From Streptomyces sp. ALI-76-A (GTDB lineage: Bacteria; Actinomycetota; Actinomycetes; Streptomycetales; Streptomycetaceae): 64,000 nt of DNA. The stretch spans positions 124,001 to 188,000 of the forward strand of contig NZ_JASVWB010000002.1 of the NCBI RefSeq assembly GCF_030287445.1. The letters run 5' to 3'. The notes below the pieces were generated by a model, which did not search any database, was not told the DNA's origin, and worked only from the letters and a program-made list of their open reading frames with translations. Shown here in pieces: positions 28,429-37,138 of this stretch. Numbering within the stretch: position 1 is the stretch's first letter; each line of letters begins with the position of its first letter. The position numbers and the translations under genes are program-made.

Positions 28429-28547
28429 CGGCGAAGTCGCCGGGCATCCGGTTCATGGCGGTCTGCCAGTTTGGTCGGCCAGGGAGAGCGAAACAGGCAC
28501 GGCTTCCAAGATCACGGAGTTCTCGACGCCCCGTGACCTGCCTGGAA
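28429..28547 (-). repeat. 119-bp inverted repeat, right copy
   Basis: Reverse complement of 27156-27274 with 2 mismatches. It replaces the normal 3' end of the moaA relic: MoaA-like sequence stops at about 28548 (LRSGAPDEEG) and the repeat supplies an unrelated tail (RGVENSVILEAVPVSL) and the stop at 28453. The breakpoint therefore coincides with the repeat boundary. Confidence 0.85.
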
Positions 28548-29257
28548 AACCCTCCTCGTCGGGTGCGCCGGAGCGCAGGGCCGCGCGCAGGTCGGTCTCC
28601 TCGCGGGCGAACAGGCAGGTGCGTACCTGGCCGTCGGCCGTCAGGCGGGTGCGGTCGCAGGCCGCGCAGAACGGGCGGGTGACGGAGGCGATGACCCTGA
28701 CGCGGTGCGGGCCGCTGTCCACGAGCCAGCGCTCGACGGGGGCCGAGCCGCGCTCCTCGGAGCCTTCCTCGGTGAGCTCGAAGCGAGTGCGCGGGGAGGT
28801 GAGGATGTCGCCCGCGGTGATCATGCCGTCGCGCTTCCAGCCGTGCTGGGCGTCCAGGGACATCTGCTCGATGAAGCGCAGCTCGTAGTCGTGTTCCACG
28901 GCCCAGACCAGCAGGTCCGGGGCCTCGTCTTCATTGAGTCCGGGCATCAGGACCGAGTTGACCTTCACCGGGTCAGGCCCGCCTCCCGGGCCGCGTACAG
29001 GCCCTCGATGACGTCATGGTGGCGATGTCGGCGGGTCAGCGCTTTGAGGACGTTGGGCCGCAGGGTGTCCAGGGAGACGTTGACCCGGTCCAGGCCGGCC
29101 GCCATCAGGGCCGCCGCGGTGCGCTTGAGACCGATGCCGTTCGTCGTCAACGACATGTGAGGGCGGGGAGCCAGCTGCGCCACCCGCTTCACTACGCCCA
29201 CCAGGCCGGACGCAGCAACGGCTCGCCGCCGGTGAAGCGGACCTCCTCGATACCAAG
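28453..29257 (-). pseudogene. moaA: moaA pseudogene (GTP 3',8-cyclase, molybdenum cofactor)
   Basis: Internal and C-terminal parts of MoaA are clear: GIEEVRFTGGEPLLRP, RPHMSLTTNGIGL, AAGLDRVNVSLDTLRP, then KVNSVLMPGLNEDEAPDLL, YELRFIEQMSLD and the C-terminal Fe-S site FCAACDRTRLTADGQVRTCLF. Damage: the N-terminal CxxxCxxC radical-SAM cluster is absent; a frame change follows LLRP (about 29210); one C appears missing near 28970 (AGLT/PVKVN); and the 3' end is replaced by the 119-bp repeat. Moco synthesis must rely on another copy. Confidence 0.88.
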
Positions 29258-29780
29258 TGAGTTCACCGCACGCCGGCCTGACCGGCCGGTCCAGTTCCCG
29301 GGCGGCCGGCGCCGCGGGCACGTAAGCGGTCGGCGACCGGTCGATCCAATGGGCGTCCCCCGGAACTCGTGCAAAGCCTTGACCACCACACCCACCTGCC
29401 TCTACGGTCTCGCCGACACTACGAACCATGTTCGAAATACCGGATAGTCAGGCCGAGTTGGGAGGAGCGCACCGCACACCGCACCTCCGCAGCCGAGAAT
29501 TCGAGCCGCATGCCCGAACCGCGCCGCACCCCGCCGCGACGGCCCGTCCGGCGACGCAGACACCGACGGATGCCCACGCCGGCACACGCCGGCCGCTCCG
29601 CCCCCGACCGGCTGCCCCCCTCGGCCTGTCGTCTGCCCTCACAGTCCCGCCGTGGGACGGTGCCGCCCGCCACTGCCGCAGCACCGGCGCGGCCACACAC
29701 CGCGCTCCCCGACACCTGACGTCCCCTGACACCTGACCGCCCGGTCGGCCCCGCCAACCGGTCAGAGCCGCCACGGACGA
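29258..29780. other. No gene recognised upstream of the glycoside hydrolase
   Basis: 523 bp of sequence rich in CCG, GCC and CGC. Frames on both strands are long only because of composition and show arginine/proline shadows. It ends at the LacI-type palindrome that begins the hydrolase promoter. Confidence 0.4.
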
Positions 29781-29798
29781 TATCGAACCGGTTCGATA
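29781..29798. promoter_or_regulatory. LacI-type operator upstream of the glycoside hydrolase
   Basis: TATCGAACCGGTTCGATA is a perfect 18-bp palindrome with the central CG step and AACCGGTT core typical of LacI/GalR-family operators. It ends 21 bp before the ATG at 29820, so a bound repressor would block transcription or promoter clearance. No LacI gene is in the window, so the regulator is encoded elsewhere. Confidence 0.75.
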
Positions 29799-29819
29799 AC
29801 CTCCTGAAAGGACGACACC

Positions 29820-32800
29820 ATGCAATCCACCGACACCCGCGGGCGACGCAGATCAGCCCCAGCCGCCGTGGCCCTGGCCGTCGGCGCGGGCCTGCTGGCC
29901 GTACCGGCCACCGCACACGCCGCCGACTCCCCCCAGCCCACCGCCCGTTACACCTTCGACCAGGACGACCTCGCCTCCGGAAGGATCACCGACAGCTCCG
30001 GCAACGGCCTGACGGCGGATCTGGTGAACGCCTCCACCGCCCGGTCCGTCGAGGGCACGGGCGGAGGCAAGGCGCTCGCCCTGCCCGGCGGCGCTTCCGA
30101 CTCCGACGGCGCATACGTCCGCCTCCCCCGCGAGATCCTCGCGGACGCGACGGACCTGACGGTCTCCGCCCGCGTGAAGTGGGGCGACGACAAGTCCGCC
30201 TGGCAGCGGATCTTCGACCTGGGCACCAACAACACCAAGTACCTCTTCACCACCCCGTCCAACGGCAGCGTGCTGCGCACCGCCGTGACCTCCGACGGGG
30301 GCGGCGCGGAGGCGCAACTCAGCGGCTACGCGCCGATGCCCGCAGACCAATGGCGGACCGTCACCGTCACCCTCGACAGCACCGCGGGCCGGCTCACCAC
30401 CTACCTCGACGGCGTGGCGGTCTCCTCCGCGCAAACCAGCATCAAGGCCGGGGACGTGCTGGACAGTTCGGCAACGGCCGCCGGTTACATCGGCAAGTCC
30501 TTCTGGCCGGATCCCCTGCTCAAGGGAGCGATCGACGACTTCAGCGTGTGGCACTCCGCGCTGAGCGCCGAGCAGGTGGCAGGCGCGGTCGGAACCGTAC
30601 CCACGCTTCAAGAGCTCTCCCAGGCGTCCTTCGAGGTCCGCACCACGACCGGGGCGGCCCCGTCCCTCCCCACCGCCGTCCGCTCCGCCTTCTCCGACGG
30701 CTACGACCGTGACACCCCGGTCACCTGGGACGCCGTACCGTCCGACGACTACGCACAGCCGGGCACGTTCACCGTGGCGGGAAGGGCGGCCGGGCGCGCC
30801 GTGAAGGCGACCGTCACCGTGGTCCGAGAGGGGCAGTTGAACGTCAACCTCGGTTCGGACACCGGCGCGTTCCACGGCGGCGCCTCCGGCACCCTCTACG
30901 GCGTGTACGGACCGGACGTTCCCACGAACAACCTCATCGAGGGCATGGGCCTGCGCACGGTCTCCACCAAGGCGCAGGACGGCCCGCAGCACCCAGGGGC
31001 CGACGCGCTGGAGGTGGTCAAGCCGCTGGCCGACTCCACCGACGGTGACGTGTACATCTACATGACCGACATCCATCGCGGCTTCCCGTACCAGTGGCCG
31101 GGCGACACCCCCGAGGAGAAGCTCGAGCTCTACCGGGAGAAAGTCGCAGGACAGGTCGACCAGGTCCTCAAGCTGCCGAGGGAGTACCAGGACAACGTCG
31201 TCTTCGTGCCGTTCAACGAGCCTGAGGGCAACATGTTCGGCACTGGCGAGTGGAGCTACAACAAGGTCAGCTGGCTCAACGACCCCGACGACTTCTTCGT
31301 CGCCTGGGACGACTTCTACAAGCTCATCAAGAGAAAGATGCCCGACGCCCGTATCGCCGGCCCCAACACCAGCGTCCTCTACGACCAGGTCAAGGGCTTC
31401 CTCACCCACACCCTGGCCGCCGGCACCCTTCCGGACGTCATCACCTGGCACGAGCTGAGCCACCCGGAGGCGGTGCGCGACAGCGTCGCCACATACCGGG
31501 CGTGGGAGAAGGACCTGTTCAAGGGCACCGACCGTGAGGGCACCCAACTCCCCATCAACATCAACGAATACGCCTTCAACTACCACACCTCGGTCCCCGG
31601 TCAGATGATCCAGTGGGTGTCCGCGATCGAGGAGTCCAAGGTGGACGCCGACATCGCGTACTGGAACATCGACGGCAACCTGTCCGACTCCGCGGTGCAG
31701 GCCAACCGCGGCAACGGCCAGTGGTGGCTGCTGAACTCGTACGCCTCGATGAGCGGGCACACGGTGAAAGTGACGCCGCCGTTCCCGGGCGAGAACTACA
31801 CGATGCAGGGCGTCGCCACGCTCGACGAGAAGAAGAAGCAGTCCCGGCTGGTCTTCGGCGGCTCCACCGGCAAGGGCCACATCACCTTCGACAACGTCCC
31901 GGAGAAGCTCTTCGGGGACAACGTGCACGCCTGGGTGCGGGAGATCGAGTGGAGCGGCCAGGTGGGAGACAATTCCGGCCCGAAACTGCTCCTGGAGCAA
32001 AACCTGAAGGTCGGTGACGATGGCAAGGTCGTCGTCGACTTCGGCGACGGCACGCTGCCGAAACTGAAGGAGTCCTCGGCGTACGAGATCGTCCTCAGCC
32101 CGGCGGGCAAAGCCAAAGGCACGCAGTCCCCGCCCGTGAGCTGGCAGGGTTCGTACGAGGCGGAGGACGCCGCCCACACCGGATCCGGCTACTCCAGGAA
32201 CGGCCCGGAGGGCTCGCCGCGTGAAGTGTCGAAGTTCTACACCTCCGGCGGCTACGACGTGGGCGGCCTGCGCACCGGCTCGGACGTCACGCTCGACTTC
32301 ACCGTGGACGTACCTCAGGACGGCACCTACGACCTGAGCGTCTTCGCCAACTCCCTCAACACCTCCGACAAGGTGACGGAACAGGGCCCGACCAACGTCT
32401 TCCTGCGCGTTGACGGCAAGGCCGACAGCGAGCAGGAGCTGCATCTGCCGCTCGGCTACAAGTGGGTCGTCTGGGACCACACCGACACCAAGGTCGAACT
32501 CCCCGAGGGCAGGCACACACTGACGCTCGCCGCGAAGAGCGCCGACGGCAAGCGCGCCACGAAGGGCGACGCCATCGTCGACCGCATCACCCTCTCCCTC
32601 CCCCAGGCTTCGGCTGAAACCCAGGTGTACGAGGGCGAGCTGGCCTGGCTGGGCGGCGGGGCACAGCCCGTCTACAGGCTGCCGCAACAGGCGGGAGCCC
32701 CCGCAACCGGCTCGGGCGCGGTCCAACTCCAGAAGGGCCAGACGGCCACGTTCTGGGTCTACTCACCCGCCGACCGCGAGGCCACCCTCAGTGTCGGCGC

Positions 32801-33479
32801 CCTCAGCGGCTCGGGCGCTCGGCTCTCCGTCAACGGCCACGACGTCCTACGCCTGACCAAGGGCAGGAACAACGCGGCGGTCTCCCTCTCGGGCGGCATC
32901 AACAAGGTGACACTGACCGGAGGTTCGTCCACCACCCTCATCGACCGCCTCACGGTCACGCCCACCGAGGGCACGCTGAAGGAGCGGACTTACGAGGCGG
33001 GCGACGCCAAGCTGACCGGCTCCGCCACGCTCACCCCCCTCTCCCTGGCCACCGACGGCACGGCGATCACCGGCATCGGCGGCGACCCCGGCAACTCCAG
33101 TGCCGCCACGTTCACCGTCACCGCCGACCGGACAGGCCTGCACGCGCTGCGCGTCCGCTACTCCAACCCGGAGCAGTCCGAGGCCACGCACTACAACCCG
33201 GACCCGCTCGCCCGCCATGCCGACATCAGCGTCAACGGCGGTACGACACATCGCGTCGGCTTCCCGCACAGCTTCCATCAGAACAACTTCTGGGAGCTGA
33301 CCGTCCGCGTCCACCTGAAGAAGGGGCAGAACGCCCTCACCTTCCGCTCCGAGGAACTGCCGAACTTCGACGGCACCACCTACGCCTCGGACACCTTCCC
33401 CGGCGTACTGCTCCGCTCCCGCTACGCGCCGCTGATCGACCGGATCACCGTCGCGCGGTACGCGCGCGAGGCGCGATGA
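29820..33479 (+). CDS. Secreted multidomain glycoside hydrolase (LamG, Ig-like, GH39-like barrel, CBM domains)
   Basis: A 1219-residue extracellular enzyme. A Sec signal (ALAVGAGLLAVPATAHA, cleavage about residue 35) is followed by a LamG/concanavalin fold (about 42-255), a bacterial Ig_4-like module (LQELSQASFEV...VTVVREG), a clan-A TIM barrel (about 340-700) and carbohydrate-binding beta-sandwich modules (QGSYEAEDAAHTGSGYSRNG, about 780-930; RTYEAGDAKLTGSATL onward). Candidate catalytic acids are E467 in FVPFNEPEGN and E583 in ININEYAFNY, as in GH39-like retaining enzymes. The substrate is unknown. AAGGA lies 7 nt before ATG 29820. It is probably repressed through the adjacent LacI palindrome and ends at a strong hairpin. 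The family assignment is by pattern and the exact GH number is uncertain. Confidence 0.85.
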   Translation: MQSTDTRGRRRSAPAAVALAVGAGLLAVPATAHAADSPQPTARYTFDQDDLASGRITDSSGNGLTADLVNASTARSVEGTGGGKALALPGGASDSDGAYVRLPREILADATDLTVSARVKWGDDKSAWQRIFDLGTNNTKYLFTTPSNGSVLRTAVTSDGGGAEAQLSGYAPMPADQWRTVTVTLDSTAGRLTTYLDGVAVSSAQTSIKAGDVLDSSATAAGYIGKSFWPDPLLKGAIDDFSVWHSALSAEQVAGAVGTVPTLQELSQASFEVRTTTGAAPSLPTAVRSAFSDGYDRDTPVTWDAVPSDDYAQPGTFTVAGRAAGRAVKATVTVVREGQLNVNLGSDTGAFHGGASGTLYGVYGPDVPTNNLIEGMGLRTVSTKAQDGPQHPGADALEVVKPLADSTDGDVYIYMTDIHRGFPYQWPGDTPEEKLELYREKVAGQVDQVLKLPREYQDNVVFVPFNEPEGNMFGTGEWSYNKVSWLNDPDDFFVAWDDFYKLIKRKMPDARIAGPNTSVLYDQVKGFLTHTLAAGTLPDVITWHELSHPEAVRDSVATYRAWEKDLFKGTDREGTQLPININEYAFNYHTSVPGQMIQWVSAIEESKVDADIAYWNIDGNLSDSAVQANRGNGQWWLLNSYASMSGHTVKVTPPFPGENYTMQGVATLDEKKKQSRLVFGGSTGKGHITFDNVPEKLFGDNVHAWVREIEWSGQVGDNSGPKLLLEQNLKVGDDGKVVVDFGDGTLPKLKESSAYEIVLSPAGKAKGTQSPPVSWQGSYEAEDAAHTGSGYSRNGPEGSPREVSKFYTSGGYDVGGLRTGSDVTLDFTVDVPQDGTYDLSVFANSLNTSDKVTEQGPTNVFLRVDGKADSEQELHLPLGYKWVVWDHTDTKVELPEGRHTLTLAAKSADGKRATKGDAIVDRITLSLPQASAETQVYEGELAWLGGGAQPVYRLPQQAGAPATGSGAVQLQKGQTATFWVYSPADREATLSVGALSGSGARLSVNGHDVLRLTKGRNNAAVSLSGGINKVTLTGGSSTTLIDRLTVTPTEGTLKERTYEAGDAKLTGSATLTPLSLATDGTAITGIGGDPGNSSAATFTVTADRTGLHALRVRYSNPEQSEATHYNPDPLARHADISVNGGTTHRVGFPHSFHQNNFWELTVRVHLKKGQNALTFRSEELPNFDGTTYASDTFPGVLLRSRYAPLIDRITVARYAREAR

Positions 33480-33493
33480 CCGGATGAGCGCCG

Positions 33494-33537
33494 GGTGCCC
33501 GGGTCCGTCGAGGCCGACCGGCCCGGGCCCGGGCACC
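33494..33537. terminator. Intrinsic terminator hairpin after the glycoside hydrolase
   Basis: GGTGCCCGGGTCCG (33494-33507) pairs with CGGGCCCGGGCACC (33524-33537), 14 pairs with one G-U, loop 16 nt. It lies 15 nt after the stop codon. The following 33538-33893 contains no recognisable gene. Confidence 0.7.
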
Positions 33538-33893
33538 TGTCGTCGCGGGATGGACGCACAGACTCGGCGGGGCGGTAGACCATGCCCCGCCCTCGTGATT
33601 CAAGCGGGAAGGCTGAATGCACGGCACTCCTGCCCGATCCTTCCAGCATGACTTCGCGCGTCGGTCTTCTCCCGACCGTTCGATGGAGGGCTCGAACTGC
33701 GCAACGAGGACATCTGGTACGCAGCCTCCACCCCGCCACATGACTACAGCTCTGAACAGGCCGAGTAGTCGATAGGCCGCAGCAGGCCATGCCTTCACAT
33801 CGCCCGCTCGACCGACGCACGAGCGTCTCATGACCGGCGGCCGATGCAGCAACCACCCTGCGGTGCGGCGCCCGGGGGCTGGCGTCTCCCTGC

Positions 33894-34490
33894 TCAGCGA
33901 AGACCACGCTTGTCACGTTCGGCTTCGATCAGCGCCTCCATGAGTTTCTCCGGGTCCACCCTGTACTCGGTCTGATCAAGGGCGTCGTAGTCCTGGGTGC
34001 TCAGCGGAAGGCCAAGCTCGGCGAGTTCGGCGGCCAGTCGTGTGAACGCGACGCGCTCGTCGGGCTCATCCTGGTAGTGAGCCCGCTCGGCAGCGGCCCC
34101 CTCGGTCAGGGTGAGGCCAACCAAGCTCCAGAAGGTGAACTCGGTGTCCAGCTCTATGAGATGCCAGGCACGGTCCGCCGGTTCGTCGGGGTGCAGCCAG
34201 TAGCCGATCCACCCCTTTCCGCCCTTCGCCACGAGCTTGACGTACGTGGCCATCTCCGCGGCTGCGGCGTTGACGCCCTGCATCTCCGGATCCGCGAGTT
34301 CCTTTTCACTCAGGTAGCTGGTGTCCAGGAGCGGGTGGACCTCTCCAGCCTCGAAGAAGTCCAGGTCGAGAAGATGGGCGAAGTCGGTGCGACCTTCCCA
34401 CTGCGCCACCAGCAGCACGCGCAGATCGTCGGGTATCGGACGGCCGTCCAGCCGCTCACGGGAGAATGCGGCGAGCCGTTCGTCGTACAT
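33894..34490 (-). CDS. Hypothetical cytoplasmic protein
   Basis: A 198-residue acidic protein without signal peptide or membrane segment. Visible features: LLVAQWEGRTDFAHLLDLDFFEAGEVHPLLDTSYL, GGKGWIGYWLHPDEPADRAWHLIELDTEFTFW and a charged helical C-terminus (DPEKLMEALIEAERDKRG). The order of strands around GYWLHP is reminiscent of SMI1/KNR4 (SUKH) proteins, which can be immunity factors, but I do not consider this proven. ATG 34490 has GGAGAGGG directly upstream. It is divergent from the arylamine N-acetyltransferase gene with 125 bp between. Confidence 0.75.
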   Translation of the reverse strand: MYDERLAAFSRERLDGRPIPDDLRVLLVAQWEGRTDFAHLLDLDFFEAGEVHPLLDTSYLSEKELADPEMQGVNAAAAEMATYVKLVAKGGKGWIGYWLHPDEPADRAWHLIELDTEFTFWSLVGLTLTEGAAAERAHYQDEPDERVAFTRLAAELAELGLPLSTQDYDALDQTEYRVDPEKLMEALIEAERDKRGLR

Positions 34491-34615
34491 GGGCCCTCTC
34501 CAGGGGTCGAGGCAAGATCCTCACGTCAACGTAACAGCGGTGTCCGACAAGGGACTGGGTATGCCGACGACTGCCTCGGCAACCCCGGACAGCCGCCGGA
34601 GTAGCATCCGTTCGC

Positions 34616-35482
34616 ATGGTGAGGGAGAGCATGATCGACGTCGGTGGGTATCTGGCCGTGCTGGGAGTGGCCCGGCCGGCGGCCCCGACCGCCGAAGTGC
34701 TGTGGGCACTGCACCGGGCACATGTGGAACGAGTCGCCTACGAAACCCTCGACAACCAGCTGGAACAGCGGACGGGCATCGGCGCCGCGGAATCCGTAGC
34801 CCGGATCGTGCGGGGGCGCGGCGGCTACTGCTTTCACCTCAACGGGGCCTTCGCCGCGCTGCTGACGGCCCTGGGCTACGACGTGACGCTGCACCGGGCC
34901 GGGGTGCAGGACGAGGTCGAGGACCCCGAGGGCCCGGGCGGCGACCATCTCGCGCTCACCGTGGGCCTCGACGGTGAGCGGTGGCTGGTCGACACCGGGC
35001 TCGCCGGCGGAATGTACGAGCCACTGCCGCTGCGCGAAGGCACGTACCCGCAAGGGCCGTTCACCTACGGGATGGCCCCGTCGGTGGTGGTGCCCGGCGG
35101 CTGGCGGTTCACCCATGACCCCCGCGGCGCGTTCACGGCGATGGTCTTCGCGCCGGAGCCCGTGCAGCTGTCCTCCTTCGCCGCGGAGCACCACCGGCTG
35201 TCCACTTCCCCCGAGTCCGGATTCGTCCGGGTCCTCCAGGTCCAGCTCCGCGACGCCAAGGGCGTGGACATGCTGCGCGGCCGTGTGCTGCGCCGGATCG
35301 ACGCCGAAGGCACGCACGAGCGGACCATCGACTCGGCCGACGACTGGTACGACGCACTGGCTGACGTGTTCCACCTGAACCTGGCCGACGTCGACGCCCC
35401 CGCGCGGGCAGCCCTGTGGCACCGCGTCCACACCGCACACCAGGAGTGGGAAGCAGCGAGGCAGCGTGGAACAACGCTCTGA
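34616..35482 (+). CDS. nat: Arylamine N-acetyltransferase
   Basis: A 288-residue cytoplasmic acetyl-CoA:arylamine N-acetyltransferase. The Cys-His-Asp triad is visible: C72 in RGRGGYCFHLNGAF, H111 in GGDHLALTV and D126 in RWLVDTGL. The N-terminal helical domain has HRAHVERVAYETLDN, and the C-terminal lid begins near GAFTAMVFAPEPV. Such enzymes acetylate aromatic amines and hydrazines or act in polyketide release. ATG 34616 has a distant site; ATG 34631, five codons in, follows GAGGGAGAGC and is an alternative. No biosynthetic cluster surrounds it. Confidence 0.92.
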   Translation: MVRESMIDVGGYLAVLGVARPAAPTAEVLWALHRAHVERVAYETLDNQLEQRTGIGAAESVARIVRGRGGYCFHLNGAFAALLTALGYDVTLHRAGVQDEVEDPEGPGGDHLALTVGLDGERWLVDTGLAGGMYEPLPLREGTYPQGPFTYGMAPSVVVPGGWRFTHDPRGAFTAMVFAPEPVQLSSFAAEHHRLSTSPESGFVRVLQVQLRDAKGVDMLRGRVLRRIDAEGTHERTIDSADDWYDALADVFHLNLADVDAPARAALWHRVHTAHQEWEAARQRGTTL

Positions 35483-35795
35483 CGGGACGGCCGGCCCACC
35501 AGCCCGCTGAGGCGCGGTCTTCAACGATCCGGTGCATGCGGGAAGCCGAAGTGCTGGAACGGATCATCGCGCTGCGCCCGGAACTGCCGGCAGGCCCTGG
35601 AGCCGGCCGGAGGGCCGTGGTGATCAAGACGGTCCATGGCCAGGAGCGGGCCGAGCTGAGAACGCGTCGGTGGCCGACGTTGACCAGGCGGGTGGCAGCA
35701 ACGCCCAAGTGCGCCGTCGGTGGCGTCCACGCGCCGGATCGCACTGGACTGAAACCCGACGGCAACGGGCCGCTTCCGGGCAGAATGCCGTCGTC

Positions 35796-36329
35796 ATGGA
35801 CACACATCCCCTCCAGCTCGCCGCTCACGGCCTCCTGCTTCGTGCCTGGACGAGCGATGACCTCGCCGTCATGCAGGAACTGTTCGACGACCCCGAGATC
35901 GCATACCGGACCCCGCTGGAGACACCCTTCGACCGGGCCGCCGCACTGCGATACCTCCACAGCACAGAACGGGCCCGACGGGACAACAACCGGATCCACC
36001 TGGCCATCACCACCGATGGACAACAGGTACTCGGAGAGGTCCTGCTCAACCGTGCCACTGGCAGCATCGGATACATCGTCGGCGCCGCCCACCGGGGACA
36101 ACGACTGGCAGTACGCGCTCTTCGAACGATGACCGAATTCGCGCACACCACCCTCTCCCTGCCGAGGGTGATCCTTGAGATCGAACCCGGCAACCGACCC
36201 AGCATCGCCGTCGCACGATCGGCCGGCTTTCACCCGTCCAGCTCGGCACCCGAGACCGTCACCGACAAGGGCCGGACCTACGACCTACTCACCTGGGAAC
36301 ACAACCTGACCTCCACCGATCGAGGTTGA
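35796..36329 (+). CDS. GNAT family N-acetyltransferase (RimJ-like)
   Basis: A 177-residue acetyl-CoA-dependent acetyltransferase. The order is HGLLLRAWTSDDLAVMQELFDDPEIAYRTP (N-terminal strand and helices), LGEVLLNRATGSIGYIVGAAHRGQRLAVRALRTM (motif A, acetyl-CoA loop in RGQRLA), then RVILEIEPGNRPSIAVARSAGF (motif B, N-P-S helix). This resembles RimJ/RimL-type enzymes acting on protein N-termini or small molecules. ATG 35796 begins the homology; the frame is open further upstream without support. The ribosome site is weak. Confidence 0.87.
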   Translation: MDTHPLQLAAHGLLLRAWTSDDLAVMQELFDDPEIAYRTPLETPFDRAAALRYLHSTERARRDNNRIHLAITTDGQQVLGEVLLNRATGSIGYIVGAAHRGQRLAVRALRTMTEFAHTTLSLPRVILEIEPGNRPSIAVARSAGFHPSSSAPETVTDKGRTYDLLTWEHNLTSTDRG

Positions 36330-36583
36330 AAGAGAAGGTCCGTGCGCTCCTGATTCGGCCATGCCGTGATCGTGTCGGTGGATCCTGGGTTCGTTGCGCG
36401 CGCCCGTCAACCGTGTTTGGCTCTCCCGATGAACTTTCTGTTGACGGCGAGTGGACTGCGCAACGAGACACTGCGGGATGCGCTGCGGGTGGCTGCGGCC
36501 CTTGCGTGCCCCGGACGCCGTCGACCTCGACGACGACGGCAAGGAGGAATGAGGCGGGCCTGGACGGCACTCGGCCCCGGTGG
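36330..36583. other. No gene recognised
   Basis: 254 bp between the GNAT stop and the convergent DoxX-like stop. Only short shadow frames are present and no strong inverted repeat was found. Confidence 0.35.
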
Positions 36584-36967
36584 TCAGCCGGTGAAGGGCA
36601 TGGGACCGAAACGGCCCCATGCGACGAAGGCAGCCAGGGCGAGGTAGATCTGGTCGCCGGCGATCGTGGCCTTCTCGCCACGGCGCAGACGCATGGTGGC
36701 CGCGCAGGCGAACAGCAGAACAAGTCCGGTGGCGGTCAGCGGCACCAGCACCGGCGCGATGTCGAGCACCGCGGGCAGAATCAGGCCGACCGCGGCCAGC
36801 AGCTCGACGGCACCGATGGCCTTGAGAGCGCCGGGGCTGAACTCCAGGACCCACTGTGCAGACGAGCCCGTCGCGGCCAGCTTCTCCTGCGGCACGAACA
36901 TCTTGGAACTGCCCACCAGGCAGACAACGGCGAGCACTCCGGCGGTGATCCACAGCGCGACGTTCAT
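36584..36967 (-). CDS. DoxX-like four-helix membrane protein (ECF41 regulon)
   Basis: A 127-residue integral membrane protein with four predicted helices: LWITAGVLAVVCLVGSSKMF, FSPGALKAIGAVELLAAVGLILP, VLVPLTATGLVLLFACAATM and IYLALAAFVAWGRFGPMPF. This matches the DoxX/DUF4345-like group often placed next to ECF41 sigma factors. ATG 36967 has AGGGAG 6 nt upstream; the longer open frame beyond it is antisense to the decarboxylase gene. An exact ECF41-type promoter lies 35-61 bp upstream on this strand. The function is probably membrane-linked redox or quinone-related, by family context only. Confidence 0.87.
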   Translation of the reverse strand: MNVALWITAGVLAVVCLVGSSKMFVPQEKLAATGSSAQWVLEFSPGALKAIGAVELLAAVGLILPAVLDIAPVLVPLTATGLVLLFACAATMRLRRGEKATIAGDQIYLALAAFVAWGRFGPMPFTG

Positions 36968-37001
36968 CGTCAACTCCCTGATCGAGGACTTCCGCACCCG
37001 A

Positions 37002-37028
37002 GACGAGGCAGCGACTCGGCCTGTGACA
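37002..37028 (-). promoter_or_regulatory. ECF41 (SigJ) promoter driving the DoxX-like gene
   Basis: On the minus strand TGTCACA (37028-37022), a 16-nt spacer, then CGTC (37005-37002). This is the published ECF41 consensus TGTCACA-N16-CGTC with correct spacing. The -10 element lies 34 bp before ATG 36967. Confidence 0.88.
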
Positions 37029-37072
37029 TGCCCGAGCCCGGACAGCGGACAGACATGGGTCACGCCGCGCCA

Positions 37073-37099
37073 TGTCACAGATGTGGCGGCCGCCTCGTC
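37073..37099 (+). promoter_or_regulatory. ECF41 (SigJ) promoter driving the carboxymuconolactone decarboxylase-like gene
   Basis: TGTCACA (37073-37079), 16-nt spacer, CGTC (37096-37099): the exact ECF41 consensus, 39 bp before ATG 37139. It is divergent from the copy at 37002-37028, with 44 bp between the two -35 elements. Confidence 0.9.
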
Positions 37100-37138
37100 T
37101 CGGGGGTGAAGGCATCGACGCACGTGGAGGAGCACACG

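Noticed and set aside
29853..32726. 957-codon open frame antisense to the glycoside hydrolase
   Set aside because: Val/Gly/Asp-rich composition is the typical minus-strand shadow of a GC-rich gene; the plus-strand frame has clear domains and a signal peptide.
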